The notes under the pieces: model-generated
The model's input: the letters and a program-made list of their open reading frames with translations, nothing else
Database searches by the model: none
What the model was told of the DNA's origin: nothing
Origin: Betaproteobacteria bacterium
GTDB taxonomy: Bacteria > Pseudomonadota > Gammaproteobacteria > Burkholderiales > SG8-41
Length of the DNA: 53,313 bases
Direction of reading: 5' to 3'
Assembly (NCBI GenBank): GCA_025363575.1
Contig: JANYDM010000092.1
Location: forward strand, 1-53,313
Part shown: in pieces, positions 1 through 10,026 of the stretch
How the letters are laid out: the number at the start of each line of letters is the position of its first letter
How positions within the stretch are numbered: position 1 is the stretch's first letter
Program-made: the position numbers and the translations under genes

Positions 1-1380
<1,380 letters not shown>

Positions 1381-1418
1381 TTCCCCGCGCAAGCGCGCGA
1401 TCTCAGGTCAGGCGCCGC

Positions 1419-2228
1419 TCAATTCACGTTCCAGATCTGCCACCACGGCGTGCTCTTGGTGGATTTGCCGCCCAGATACTTGCTGTCGGGAAAGTTGGCC
1501 TTCATGACGCGCTCGGCATCGTTGCGTAAATCCGTCATGCCCAGCTTGTCGTACGCCTGCACCAGCAGCAGCAGACCTTCCTCGTTGGCCGGCGCGTTCG
1601 GGTAAGTCTTCAGCGCGTATTGCGCGCGGTTGGCGGCCGCCACAAAAGCGCCGCGCTTCATGTAATAGCGCGCGACGTGGACTTCGTGCGCGGCCAGCGC
1701 GTTGACCAGATAGTTCATGCGCGCAATTGAATCCGGCGCGTACTTGCTTTCCGGAAACCGCGCGACAAGATCGCGAAATGAATCGAACGATTCGCGCGAC
1801 GCCTTCGGATCGCGCTCGGTCATGTCCTGGCCGGTGACCTGCCCCGCCAGTTTGCCGAGGATGCCAAGATCATCGTTGAAATTGGCCAGACCTTTGAGAT
1901 AGTACGCGTAGTCGACGCTGGGATGGTTCGGGTGCAGCTTGATGAAACGGTCGGCCGCGGCAATCGCCGACGTAACGTCCTTGTCTTTATAGTAGGCGTA
2001 CGCGATTTCAAGCTGCGCCTGCGATGCGTAACGGCCGTACGGATAGCGCGCCTCGAGTTTCTCGTAAAGCTTGACCGCTTTCTCGTAGCTGCCTTCGTTC
2101 AGGTTGGTCTTGGCTTCGCTGTAGAGCTTGTTGGCCGACCAGCCTTTGGTTTCGTCGTCGTTCGTCGCGGGCAGCAGGCCGCAACCGGCCACGCACATCG
2201 CCACAATAAAAGCTAAACTAAAACGCAT
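1419..2228 (-). CDS. bamD: Outer membrane assembly lipoprotein BamD
   Basis: TPR-repeat lipoprotein of the BAM complex, which inserts beta-barrel proteins into the outer membrane together with BamA. The 269-residue product starts with a lipoprotein signal peptide; the lipobox VAGC puts the lipidated cysteine at residue 16. Helical TPR-like repeats follow (for example the segments around YEKAVKLYEKLEARYP and AIAAADRFIKLHPNHP). Length fits the family (about 240-270). It is divergent from rluD, whose start lies 3 bp away at 2232, so both promoters must overlap coding sequence; this bamD/rluD arrangement is frequent in beta- and gammaproteobacteria. Confidence 0.95.
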   Translation of the reverse strand: MRFSLAFIVAMCVAGCGLLPATNDDETKGWSANKLYSEAKTNLNEGSYEKAVKLYEKLEARYPYGRYASQAQLEIAYAYYKDKDVTSAIAAADRFIKLHPNHPSVDYAYYLKGLANFNDDLGILGKLAGQVTGQDMTERDPKASRESFDSFRDLVARFPESKYAPDSIARMNYLVNALAAHEVHVARYYMKRGAFVAAANRAQYALKTYPNAPANEEGLLLLVQAYDKLGMTDLRNDAERVMKANFPDSKYLGGKSTKSTPWWQIWNVN

Positions 2229-2231
2229 ACC

Positions 2232-3203
2232 ATGACCCTCGCGCAGAAAACACCAAATTATAACGTATCCCCGCCTGCTGCCGCCCCGCTGCGCCTGGTG
2301 CTGCCGCCGGGTTGCGCGGGCCAGCGTTTAGACCAGGCGCTGTCGGTTTTGTTGCCGCAATTTTCGCGCAGCCGGCTCGCTGCGTGGATACGCGGCGGTC
2401 GCGTTCAGGTCGACGGCAAGTCCGCCCTGCCCAAAACCAAGGTGTGGGGCGGTGAAAACATCGCGGTCTCTCCCGTCGCGGACCCGTCGACCACCGTTGC
2501 CAACCCGGAAGAGATTGCGCTCGATATCGTGCATGAGGACGCCGCGGTGCTCGTCGTCGCCAAGCCGGCGGGATTGGTCGTGCACCCCGGCCGCGGCAAT
2601 TGGAGCGGCACCCTGCTCAACGCGCTGCTCGCCCATGCGCCGCAGCTCTCCGCGCTTCCGCGCGCGGGGATCGTGCACCGGCTCGACAAGGAAACCAGCG
2701 GCCTGTTGGTTGTCGCCAAGTCACTCGAGGCGCAAACGAGCCTGGTGCGCCAATTGCAGGCACGCACGGTCAAGCGCGAATATCTGGCGCTCGTGCACGG
2801 CCGCGTCGCGCGCGGCGGGAAAGTCGAAGCGCCCATCGGCCGCCACCCGGTGCAGCGCACGCGGATGGCAATCGCCGCGCGCGGCCGGCCATCCGTTACG
2901 CATTATGAAGTGCTACAGCCCTTCGCGGCCGCGACGCTGTTGCGCTGCCGGCTCGAGACCGGCCGCACCCATCAGATACGCGTGCACATGCTGTCGCTCG
3001 GCCACCCGCTGGTCGGCGATCAGGTCTACGGCAAAAAGCGCAGCAGCAATCCTCTGCTCGCGGCGTTTGCGCGCCAGGCCTTGCATGCTGAGCGGCTGGA
3101 ATTCGTGCATCCCGTCAGCGGCGAAACCGTCGCTTGGCAGACTTCCGCGCCCGCGGACCTGCGCGCACTGCTTGCGGCACTGGCAATGCAGGCAGGCGCG
3201 TGA
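2232..3203 (+). CDS. rluD: 23S rRNA pseudouridine synthase RluD
   Basis: Modifies uridines in helix 69 of 23S rRNA (positions 1911, 1915 and 1917 in E. coli). The 323-residue product has an N-terminal S4 RNA-binding domain (about residues 20-80) and the RluA-family catalytic domain. The motif HRLDKETSG lies at residues 149-157, with catalytic Asp152. The later GRTHQIRVHM motif is also present. Its stop overlaps the GTG start of the next gene by 4 nt (GTGA), so pgeF is probably translationally coupled. Confidence 0.95.
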   Translation: MTLAQKTPNYNVSPPAAAPLRLVLPPGCAGQRLDQALSVLLPQFSRSRLAAWIRGGRVQVDGKSALPKTKVWGGENIAVSPVADPSTTVANPEEIALDIVHEDAAVLVVAKPAGLVVHPGRGNWSGTLLNALLAHAPQLSALPRAGIVHRLDKETSGLLVVAKSLEAQTSLVRQLQARTVKREYLALVHGRVARGGKVEAPIGRHPVQRTRMAIAARGRPSVTHYEVLQPFAAATLLRCRLETGRTHQIRVHMLSLGHPLVGDQVYGKKRSSNPLLAAFARQALHAERLEFVHPVSGETVAWQTSAPADLRALLAALAMQAGA

Positions 3204-3949
3204 ACGCGCCGCATGACTGGATCGTTCCCGCGTGGCCGGCGCCGCCGCGAGTGCGCAGCCTAGTCACCACGCGCAACGGCGGGGTCAGCAGCGGGCCGCA
3301 CGCGAGTTTCAATCCCGGCTTGCGCGCCGGCGATGATGCGCAGGCAGTCCAGGCGAACCGCGCGCAGTTGCGCCAGCATCTGCCGCAGGAGCCGGCGTGG
3401 TTGCAACAGGTCCACGGCGCGCGCGTCGTACTAGCCGAAACGGCGACGGGGCCGCACGAACCCGCGGCCGATGCCAGTTACACGCGGCAACCCGGCACGG
3501 TGTGCGCAGTCATGATCGCCGATTGCATGCCCGTCCTGCTCTGCGATGCGCGCGGCAGCGCTGTCGGCGTGGCGCATGCGGGCTGGCGCGGTCTGAGCGC
3601 GGGTGTCATCGAGAACACAATAGATGCGATGGACGTTGCCGCGGGCGACTTGCTCGCGTATCTGGGTCCGGCGATCGGACCCGAGGCCTTCGAAGTGGGC
3701 GCCGATGTGCGGGACGCATTCATCAGCGCGGATCCCGCCGCCGGACCTGCATTCAAACCATTCGGCGAAAACAAATGGCTAGCCGACCTGTTTCTGCTCG
3801 CCCGCCAGCGCCTCGCGCGCAAGGGCGTAGCGCAGGTATATGGCGGCGGCATGTGCACGGTTGGCGATCCCGCGCGCTTTTATTCCTACCGCCGCGACAA
3901 AGTCACCGGCCGCATGGCCGCGCTGATCTGGCTGACCGCCGCAGGATAA
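3200..3949 (+). CDS. pgeF: Peptidoglycan editing factor PgeF (YfiH/laccase-domain family)
   Basis: Multicopper-oxidase-unrelated 'laccase domain' protein of the YfiH family; E. coli PgeF removes wrongly incorporated serine from peptidoglycan precursors. The 249-residue product carries the family signatures QVHGARV, IADCMPVLLCD and VAHAGWRG, whose His and Cys residues form the metal/active site. I chose the GTG at 3200 because it overlaps the rluD stop (GTGA); an ATG at 3134 would add 22 unconserved residues lying inside rluD. The rluD-pgeF pair is widespread in proteobacteria. Confidence 0.93.
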   Translation: MNAPHDWIVPAWPAPPRVRSLVTTRNGGVSSGPHASFNPGLRAGDDAQAVQANRAQLRQHLPQEPAWLQQVHGARVVLAETATGPHEPAADASYTRQPGTVCAVMIADCMPVLLCDARGSAVGVAHAGWRGLSAGVIENTIDAMDVAAGDLLAYLGPAIGPEAFEVGADVRDAFISADPAAGPAFKPFGENKWLADLFLLARQRLARKGVAQVYGGGMCTVGDPARFYSYRRDKVTGRMAALIWLTAAG

Positions 3950-3977
3950 TCCCCGCGGCATCGCCCGCCGCGTCGTT

Positions 3978-3983
3978 TATAAT
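3978..3983 (+). promoter_or_regulatory. Probable -10 element of the ZIP transporter gene
   Basis: A perfect TATAAT lies 27 bp before the ATG at 4010, in otherwise GC-rich DNA, followed by GCGCG. No convincing -35 hexamer is seen 16-18 bp upstream, so this is a single-element call. Confidence 0.5.
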
Positions 3984-4009
3984 GCGCGCCTTTCGCTGAC
4001 CGCGCTGTC

Positions 4010-4777
4010 ATGTCCGTACTGGCCTGGATCATCACGACGAGTTTTGCCGGCGGCCTCATGAGCGTGGCCGCCGCGGCCGTATTTGCATTGCGCGCGCGCA
4101 CTGCGCACGTGCCGGTTCTCATCAGCTACGCCGTCGGCGCGCTGCTCGGCGCGGTTTTTCTCGACATTCTGCCGCACGCGTTCGCGATGTCGGGCAACCC
4201 GCAGCAGACCGCGGCCACCATCCTCGCGGGCATTCTGCTCTTCTTCATACTCGAGAAACTGGTCTTGTGGCGGCACTGTCACGAGGAACAGTGCGAAGCG
4301 CACGAGGCGCAGCCGGCGCAGCACGACCACGGCCGCAGCGGCATGATGATCATGGTCGGCGATACCTTCCACAACTTCGTCGACGGCATCCTCATCGCCG
4401 CCGCGTTTCTGGCCGATATCAAGCTCGGCGTCGTCACCGCCGTCGCTATCGTCGCCCACGAAATTCCGCAGGAGGTCGGCGATTTCCTCGTGTTGCTGCA
4501 TTCAGGCTACAGCAGGCGCGCGGCGCTCATATTCAATGCAGCCTCTAGCCTCGCGATGCTGGTGGGCGGCGTGATCGCCTATTACGCGCTGCAATCTATG
4601 CAGCAATCGATACCGACTCTGCTTGCGCTCGCCGCCGCGAGCATGCTCTACGTCGCCGTTGCAGACCTCATTCCGGGACTGCACCGACGCCCCGAAATAC
4701 AGGCGTCCATCCAGCAAGTCGCACTGATAGTCGCGGGCGTCGGCACCATTTGGGGCGTCGAATATCTGCTGCACTAA
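4010..4777 (+). CDS. ZIP-family divalent metal transporter
   Basis: Inner-membrane transporter of the ZIP family (zinc, iron or manganese uptake, or zinc homeostasis). The 255-residue protein has about eight hydrophobic segments. The two metal-binding motifs are present: HNFVDG in the fourth segment and HEIPQE in the fifth. Between segments three and four is a His/Cys/Glu-rich cytoplasmic loop (about residues 88-112, containing HCHEEQC and HDHG), as usual in this family. It appears monocistronic, flanked by the pgeF end and the phaC start. The metal cannot be told from sequence. Confidence 0.9.
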   Translation: MSVLAWIITTSFAGGLMSVAAAAVFALRARTAHVPVLISYAVGALLGAVFLDILPHAFAMSGNPQQTAATILAGILLFFILEKLVLWRHCHEEQCEAHEAQPAQHDHGRSGMMIMVGDTFHNFVDGILIAAAFLADIKLGVVTAVAIVAHEIPQEVGDFLVLLHSGYSRRAALIFNAASSLAMLVGGVIAYYALQSMQQSIPTLLALAAASMLYVAVADLIPGLHRRPEIQASIQQVALIVAGVGTIWGVEYLLH

Positions 4778-4864
4778 TGCCGTGCGCGCGCGGCCGGACC
4801 CGCGCCGCACTTGACACTGCATAGGGCGCCACGCAGAATCAACGCCATCCCCACGCGGCACGAC

Positions 4865-6631
4865 ATGAAACAAAACGGCTCCAGCGCACAAGACCCGGCG
4901 CCCGCCCCGGTGCAGGCGTCGTTTGACGGCGCCTCCGCGGCCGTCCGCAAGTTCGCCGATGACGTGGTTGCGTCGCTGGCAGCGCGCCACGGCGCCGACA
5001 GCATGGAAATATTGCGCGCGCTGACAATGGGCCTGCAGGCCGACGGCGGACGTTACGCCGAATTGCAGCAGCGTTATTACCGACAGCATCTCGAACTATG
5101 GGCAAACCTTGCGCGTGCGGCAGACGGCGCGCCGGCCGCCGCGCCGGTCGCGCAGCCCGACAAGGCTGACCGCCGCTTCCATGCGCCGGAATGGCAGAGG
5201 CTGCCGTACTTCGATTTCCTGAAGCAGGCTTACCTCATCAATTCGCGCTGGCTCACTGAACTGGTCGAAACGACCGAGCTGCCGCCGCCCGCCAAGAACA
5301 AGCTGCGTTTTTTCGCGCGCCAGATGATCGATGCCGCCGCACCCGCCAATTTCGCAGCGACCAATCCGGAAGTGATCAAGCTCGCAAACGAGACCAATGG
5401 CGACAGCCTCGCGCGCGGGCTCGAGCAGCTGCACGCGGACATGCAAAAAGGCCGCATATCGATGAGCGACGAGTCGGCGTTCGAAATCGGCCGCAACATC
5501 GCGGTAACGCCCGGCACCATCGTTTACGAGAATGACGTGATGCAGCTGATTCAGTATGCGCCGTCGACCGCGACGGTCTATGTGCGGCCGCTCGTGATGG
5601 TGCCGCCCTGCATCAACAAGTTCTACATACTCGATCTGCAACCCGAAAATTCGTTCGTGCGCCATACGGTGGCGCAGGGCCATACGGTGTTCATGGTGTC
5701 GTGGCGCAACGTGCCGCCGTCCATGGGTCACCTCACGTGGGACCAGTACATTGCCGACGGCGTGATCAAGGCGATGAATGTCGCGCGTGATATCTGCGGC
5801 GTGGCGCAAGTCAACGTGCTGGGCTTCTGCGTGGGCGGCACGCTGGTCGGGTCCGCCCTCGCCGTGCTCGAAGCGCAGGGCAACCCGGCGGCGGCGAGCG
5901 TCACGCTGCTCGCCACCATGCTCGATTTCAGCGACACGGGCGAGCTTGCGGTGTTCATCGATGAAGCGTACGTGGGCCAGCGCGAGCGCGATTTCGCGCA
6001 GGGCGGCGTGCTACGCGGCAAGGAACTGGCGCTCACGTTTTCGAGCCTGCGCGCCAACGACCTCATCTGGAACTACGTGATCAGCAATTATCTCAAGGGC
6101 GGCAAACCCGACGCCTTCGACCTGCTCTACTGGAATAGCGACAGCACCAACCTGCCGGGTGCAATGTTCGTCTATTACGTGCGCAATACTTATCTGGAAA
6201 ACAATCTACGCGTACCCGGCAGGCTGACCATGTGCGGCGTGCCGGTCGATTTGGCGGCCATCAAGCTGCCCGCGTACGTCCTCGCCACGCGCGAGGACCA
6301 CATCGTGCCGTGGCAGACCGCCTATCAAAGCACGCAACTGCTGGGCGGCGACAGCCGCTTCGTACTTGCCGCCAGCGGCCACATCGCCGGCGTCGTCAAT
6401 CCTGCTGTAAAAAACCGTCGAAATTACTGGACGGCCGACGCCGTGCCCGTGGATGCAAGCGCATGGCTGGCCGGTGCTACATCGCAGCCGGGCAGCTGGT
6501 GGCCCGACTGGACGCAGTGGCTGGCCGGCTTCGGCGAAGAACAGGTTGCGGCGCCCGCAGAGCAGGGCAATGCCAACTACCCGCCGCTCGAAGCGGCGCC
6601 GGGGCGCTACGTGCGGGAGCGTTGCGACTAG
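4865..6631 (+). CDS. phaC: Class I poly(3-hydroxyalkanoate) synthase
   Basis: Polymerises 3-hydroxyacyl-CoA to PHA on granule surfaces. Using the ATG at 4865 the protein is 588 residues, the class I size (C. necator 589). The N-terminal domain precedes an alpha/beta-hydrolase fold with the lipase-like box GFCVG; the nucleophile is Cys322. The catalytic Asp lies in REDHIVPW and the His in ASGHIAGVVNP. An upstream ATG at 4811 would add 18 residues that do not fit the family. phaB follows after 80 bp containing a strong hairpin. Confidence 0.95.
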   Translation: MKQNGSSAQDPAPAPVQASFDGASAAVRKFADDVVASLAARHGADSMEILRALTMGLQADGGRYAELQQRYYRQHLELWANLARAADGAPAAAPVAQPDKADRRFHAPEWQRLPYFDFLKQAYLINSRWLTELVETTELPPPAKNKLRFFARQMIDAAAPANFAATNPEVIKLANETNGDSLARGLEQLHADMQKGRISMSDESAFEIGRNIAVTPGTIVYENDVMQLIQYAPSTATVYVRPLVMVPPCINKFYILDLQPENSFVRHTVAQGHTVFMVSWRNVPPSMGHLTWDQYIADGVIKAMNVARDICGVAQVNVLGFCVGGTLVGSALAVLEAQGNPAAASVTLLATMLDFSDTGELAVFIDEAYVGQRERDFAQGGVLRGKELALTFSSLRANDLIWNYVISNYLKGGKPDAFDLLYWNSDSTNLPGAMFVYYVRNTYLENNLRVPGRLTMCGVPVDLAAIKLPAYVLATREDHIVPWQTAYQSTQLLGGDSRFVLAASGHIAGVVNPAVKNRRNYWTADAVPVDASAWLAGATSQPGSWWPDWTQWLAGFGEEQVAAPAEQGNANYPPLEAAPGRYVRERCD

Positions 6632-6653
6632 CGCGCGGCGCACAACCGCGCGC
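6631..6653 (+). other. GC-rich hairpin between phaC and phaB
   Basis: GCGCGCGG (6631-6638) and CCGCGCGC (6646-6653) form a perfect 8-bp stem with a 7-nt loop, starting at the last base of the phaC stop codon. No T-run follows, so it is not a canonical terminator. It could stabilise mRNA or attenuate readthrough into phaB. Confidence 0.5.
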
Positions 6654-6711
6654 GGCGACTTCGTGATAGTCTGGATTCATTAAAAGCGTCACTTTTCGAG
6701 GAGATTTGAAA

Positions 6712-7455
6712 ATGGCAAATCGGGTAGCGGTCGTCACCGGCGGCATGGGTGGTCTGGGTGAAGCGATCTGCATCAAGCTGTCAAAAATGGGCTACAGGGT
6801 CGTCACCACGCACTCGCCCGGCAACACCAAATCGAAAGAGTGGCTCGGAGACATGAAAAAACAGGGCTACGACTTTCACGCCGTGCCCGCCGACGTCGCC
6901 GACTTCGATGCGTGCGCCGCCGCCGTCAAGCGCATCGAGTCCGAGGTGGGCCCCATCGACGTGCTCGTAAACAACGCCGGCATCACGCGCGACATGACAT
7001 TCAAGAAAATGGGCAAGGTCGACTGGGACGCGGTGATGCACACCAATCTCGACAGCGTATTCAATATGGCCAAGCCTGTTTGCGACGGCATGGTCGAGCG
7101 CGGCTGGGGCCGCATCATCAACGTTTCCTCCGTCAATGGCCAGAAGGGTGCGTTCGGCCAGACCAACTATTCCGCCGCCAAAGCCGGCATGCACGGATTC
7201 ACCAAGGCGCTTGCGCTCGAAGTGGCGCGCAAGGGCGTGACGGTCAACACCATTTCGCCGGGTTACATCGGCACCAAGATGGTCATGGCGATCCCGAAGG
7301 AAGTGCTCGACACCAAGATCGTGCCGCAGATACCGCTCGGCCGCCTGGGCAAGCCCGAGGAAGTCGCGGGCCTCGTCGCCTACCTGTGTTCGGACGAAGC
7401 CGCATTCGTCACCGGCGCCAATATCGCGATCAACGGCGGCCAGCATATGCAATAA
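6712..7455 (+). CDS. phaB: Acetoacetyl-CoA reductase PhaB
   Basis: NADPH-dependent short-chain dehydrogenase that reduces acetoacetyl-CoA to (R)-3-hydroxybutyryl-CoA, the PhaC substrate. The 247-residue protein has the Rossmann motif TGGMGGLG (residues 9-16), NNAG at 87-90, and the catalytic triad Ser140, Tyr153, Lys157, identical in position to C. necator PhaB. The ATG at 6712 is preferred because GAGGAG (6698-6703) sits 8 nt upstream; an in-frame TTG at 6706 is less likely. phaA (beta-ketothiolase) is absent here. Confidence 0.95.
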   Translation: MANRVAVVTGGMGGLGEAICIKLSKMGYRVVTTHSPGNTKSKEWLGDMKKQGYDFHAVPADVADFDACAAAVKRIESEVGPIDVLVNNAGITRDMTFKKMGKVDWDAVMHTNLDSVFNMAKPVCDGMVERGWGRIINVSSVNGQKGAFGQTNYSAAKAGMHGFTKALALEVARKGVTVNTISPGYIGTKMVMAIPKEVLDTKIVPQIPLGRLGKPEEVAGLVAYLCSDEAAFVTGANIAINGGQHMQ

Positions 7456-7463
7456 GCCGCTCG

Positions 7464-7498
7464 CGCGGCGCCGCGGGCAGCCGCGCTATAATGCGCGG
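7464..7498 (+). promoter_or_regulatory. phaR promoter with palindromes over -35 and -10
   Basis: TATAAT at 7487-7492 is enclosed in a perfect inverted repeat (CCGCGC at 7481-7486, GCGCGG at 7493-7498). The place expected for the -35 box is occupied by the 12-bp palindrome CGCGGCGCCGCG (7464-7475), and no -35 consensus is visible. These symmetric elements are candidate operators, for example for PhaR autoregulation, but the match to a known PhaR site is not established. Confidence 0.55.
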
Positions 7499-7558
7499 CG
7501 CAACATGAAGGCAAACGCTTTTTTTGACTGATACCGCATTGCATACCTGGGGTCGGAC

Positions 7559-8197
7559 ATGAGTGAAGCCGTCAGAATCATCAAGAAGTACCCGAATCGC
7601 CGGCTTTACGATACGACGACCAGCATTTACATTACGCTGGCGGACGTCAAGAAACTGGTGCTCGACAACATCGATTTCAGGGTCGAAGACGCCAAATCCA
7701 AAGACGACCTCACGCGCAGCATCCTGCTGCAGATCATCCTCGAAGAAGAAGGCGGCGACGGCGTACCGATGTTCTCCTCCGACGTGCTGTCGAAGATCAT
7801 CCGCTTTTACGGCAATGCGATGCAGGGCATGATGGGCAACTATCTGGAGAAAAATATCCAGACCTTCATCGAAATCCAGAAGAAGCTGCAGGCGCAGTCG
7901 AGCGCGATGTACGGCGGCACCGCAACACCGAACGCCGAAGCGTGGAGCGAGTTTCTCAAGATGCAGGGGCCCGCGATCCAGGGCCTGATGGGCAGCTATC
8001 TCGAGCAGAGCGCGAATGCCTTCCTCGAAATGCAGCAGCAAATGCAAAAGCAGTCGCGCAACCTGTTCGGCAATTTCCCTTTTCCCAATTTCGCGGCGCC
8101 AAACCCCTTCGCGCCGCCCGCGCGCGAGAAGCCTGCGAGCCAACCTGACGATTCCCCCGCACCCAAGGATGAAGACAGCGACCAAAAAGGCGGCTGA
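7559..8197 (+). CDS. phaR: Polyhydroxyalkanoate synthesis repressor PhaR
   Basis: DNA-binding regulator that senses PHA and represses phasin and its own gene in related bacteria. The 212-residue product has the conserved N-terminal DNA-binding domain (about 5-65, [15 protein letters not shown]) followed by two PHB-accumulation domains with repeated amphipathic helices (about 80-110 and 130-160, both with MxGxYLE/QxxxxF patterns). The C terminus is Pro/Ala-rich, then acidic. A 60-nt leader separates the predicted start of transcription from the ATG. The 3' end overlaps the proposed rimO start by 29 nt. Confidence 0.95.
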   Translation: MSEAVRIIKKYPNRRLYDTTTSIYITLADVKKLVLDNIDFRVEDAKSKDDLTRSILLQIILEEEGGDGVPMFSSDVLSKIIRFYGNAMQGMMGNYLEKNIQTFIEIQKKLQAQSSAMYGGTATPNAEAWSEFLKMQGPAIQGLMGSYLEQSANAFLEMQQQMQKQSRNLFGNFPFPNFAAPNPFAPPAREKPASQPDDSPAPKDEDSDQKGG

Positions 8198-9587
8198 GGA
8201 CACGAAGGCGCTAAAAACGGCGCTGGAAAAGCAGAAAGCGCCAGGCGCCGCGCCGGCAAAGCAACCCGGGCGGCGAGTCGCCGCTCCCAAAGTCGGTTTC
8301 GTTTCCCTGGGCTGCCCCAAAGCACTGGTTGATTCCGAACGCATCCTGACGCAGTTGCGCGCCGAGGGCTACCTCGTCGCGCCGAGTTACAAAGATGCCG
8401 ATCTCGTCGTCGTCAATACCTGCGGTTTTATCGACAGCGCCGTCGCAGAATCGCTCGATGCGATAGGCGAAGCGCTCGCCGAAAACGGCAAGGTCATCGT
8501 GACCGGCTGTCTCGGCGCCAAAGGCAGTATCGTGCAAGACACACACCCGCGCGTGCTGGCCGTCACCGGCCCGCATGCGACCGACGAGGTCATGCGCGCG
8601 GTGCACGAGCACCTGCCGCAGCCGCCAAATCCGCACATCGATCTGATCCCCCCGCAGGGAATCAAGCTCACGCCGCGGCACTACGCTTACTTGAAGATCG
8701 CCGAGGGCTGCAACCACCGCTGCACGTTCTGCATCATCCCGTCGATGCGCGGCGACCTCGTGAGTCGTCCGGTCGGCGACGTGATGCAGGATGCGGAGAA
8801 CCTGGTGAACGCGGGCGTAAGGGAACTGCTGGTGATCTCGCAGGACACGAGCGCCTATGGCGTCGACGTCAAATACCGCACCGGTTTCTGGGGCGGCCGG
8901 CCGTTGAAGACGCGCATGACCGAGCTCGCCGCCGCGTTGGGCGAACTCGGCGCGTGGGTGCGCCTGCATTACGTCTACCCGTACCCGCATGTCGACGAAG
9001 TAATCCCGCTGATGGCGGCGGGCAAAATCCTGCCCTATCTCGACGTGCCGTTTCAGCACTCGAACCCGCGCATTCTCAAGGCGATGAAGCGCCCGGCCAA
9101 TTCCGAGAACAATCTTGCGCGCATCCGGCGCTGGCGCGAAATCTGCCCCGCGCTCACGATACGCAGCACCTTCATTGTCGGCTTCCCGGGCGAGACGGAT
9201 GATGAATTCGAGCAGCTGCTCGAATTCATTGAAGCCGCACAGCTCGACCGCGTCGGCTGCTTTACTTACTCGCCGGTCGAAGGGGCGGTGGCTAATGCAC
9301 TGGCGAATCACGTGCCGGAAGAAATCAAGGAAGAGCGCAAGGCGCGCTTCATGACCGCGCAGGCGCGCATCAGCGCCGGGCGGCTCGCGCGCAAGGTCGG
9401 CGCGACGATGCGCGTGCTGGTCGACCGGGCGGACGCCGAAGGCGCGCTCGCGCGCAGCAGCGCTGACGCGCCCGAAATCGACGGCGTGGTCCACCTGCCA
9501 ACGTCACCCGCGCTGAAGGCCGGCGAGTTTGCGACTGTGCGTGTCACGCGCGCCGACGAGCACGACTTATGGGCAGAGCCGATTTAA
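8169..9587 (+). CDS. rimO: Ribosomal protein S12 methylthiotransferase RimO
   Basis: Radical-SAM enzyme that methylthiolates an Asp of ribosomal protein S12. Using ATG 8169 the product is 472 residues. The N-terminal MTTase domain supplies Cys49, Cys85 and Cys114 for one 4Fe-4S cluster, and the radical-SAM motif CNHRCTFC gives Cys181, Cys185 and Cys188. A C-terminal TRAM domain ends in [10 protein letters not shown]. Similarity to E. coli RimO begins at [11 protein letters not shown] (residue 41); the preceding 40 residues are Lys/Ala-rich and overlap phaR, so a later start is possible, though no better start codon is seen. Confidence 0.93.
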   Translation: MKTATKKAAEDTKALKTALEKQKAPGAAPAKQPGRRVAAPKVGFVSLGCPKALVDSERILTQLRAEGYLVAPSYKDADLVVVNTCGFIDSAVAESLDAIGEALAENGKVIVTGCLGAKGSIVQDTHPRVLAVTGPHATDEVMRAVHEHLPQPPNPHIDLIPPQGIKLTPRHYAYLKIAEGCNHRCTFCIIPSMRGDLVSRPVGDVMQDAENLVNAGVRELLVISQDTSAYGVDVKYRTGFWGGRPLKTRMTELAAALGELGAWVRLHYVYPYPHVDEVIPLMAAGKILPYLDVPFQHSNPRILKAMKRPANSENNLARIRRWREICPALTIRSTFIVGFPGETDDEFEQLLEFIEAAQLDRVGCFTYSPVEGAVANALANHVPEEIKEERKARFMTAQARISAGRLARKVGATMRVLVDRADAEGALARSSADAPEIDGVVHLPTSPALKAGEFATVRVTRADEHDLWAEPI

Positions 9588-9632
9588 TTTTTCGTCGCTT
9601 GCCCGCGTCCATGCCGCAACAAAGCAGCTGAC

Positions 9633-10019
9633 ATGTGGCAACGCATCCGCGAATGGGCACGCCGGCTCAAAGCCGAGACGCTCGCGCTGTGGTTCTGCTG
9701 CCGGCATCCGGCGACGCCGCTCGCCGCCAAAATCCTCGCGACTCTGGTCGTCGCTTACGCGCTGTCGCCGATCGACCTGATCCCGGATTTCATTCCCGTC
9801 ATCGGCTATCTCGACGACGTGATCCTGGTTCCGATCGGCATCTATTTCACGCTGAAACTGATACCGCAGCCGGTGATCGCCGAATGCCGCGCCAAAGCCA
9901 GCGCGTGGATGGACTCACGACAGTCGAAGCCCCGCAACTATCCGGCCGCCGCCGTAATCGTCGGCCTGTGGCTCGCCGCGCTGTGGTGGGCGTGGACGTT
10001 GTTCGCCGAAGCGAAGTAG
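9633..10019 (+). CDS. YkvA-family (DUF1232) small membrane protein
   Basis: A 128-residue protein with the DUF1232 core SPIDLIPDFIPVIGYLDD at residues 45-62, which forms a hydrophobic hairpin. A further hydrophobic segment near residues 105-123 is probably a membrane anchor. Function of the family is unknown. It lies 45 bp after rimO in the same direction and is convergent with the helicase gene, whose end is 7 bp away. Confidence 0.85.
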   Translation: MWQRIREWARRLKAETLALWFCCRHPATPLAAKILATLVVAYALSPIDLIPDFIPVIGYLDDVILVPIGIYFTLKLIPQPVIAECRAKASAWMDSRQSKPRNYPAAAVIVGLWLAALWWAWTLFAEAK

Positions 10020-10026
10020 CCGGCAT

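Noticed and set aside
8211..9494. Long open frame (427 codons) on the minus strand
   Set aside because: It is fully antisense to rimO, which matches RimO motif by motif; high GC makes long antisense frames common, and its product is rich in Arg and His without family likeness.
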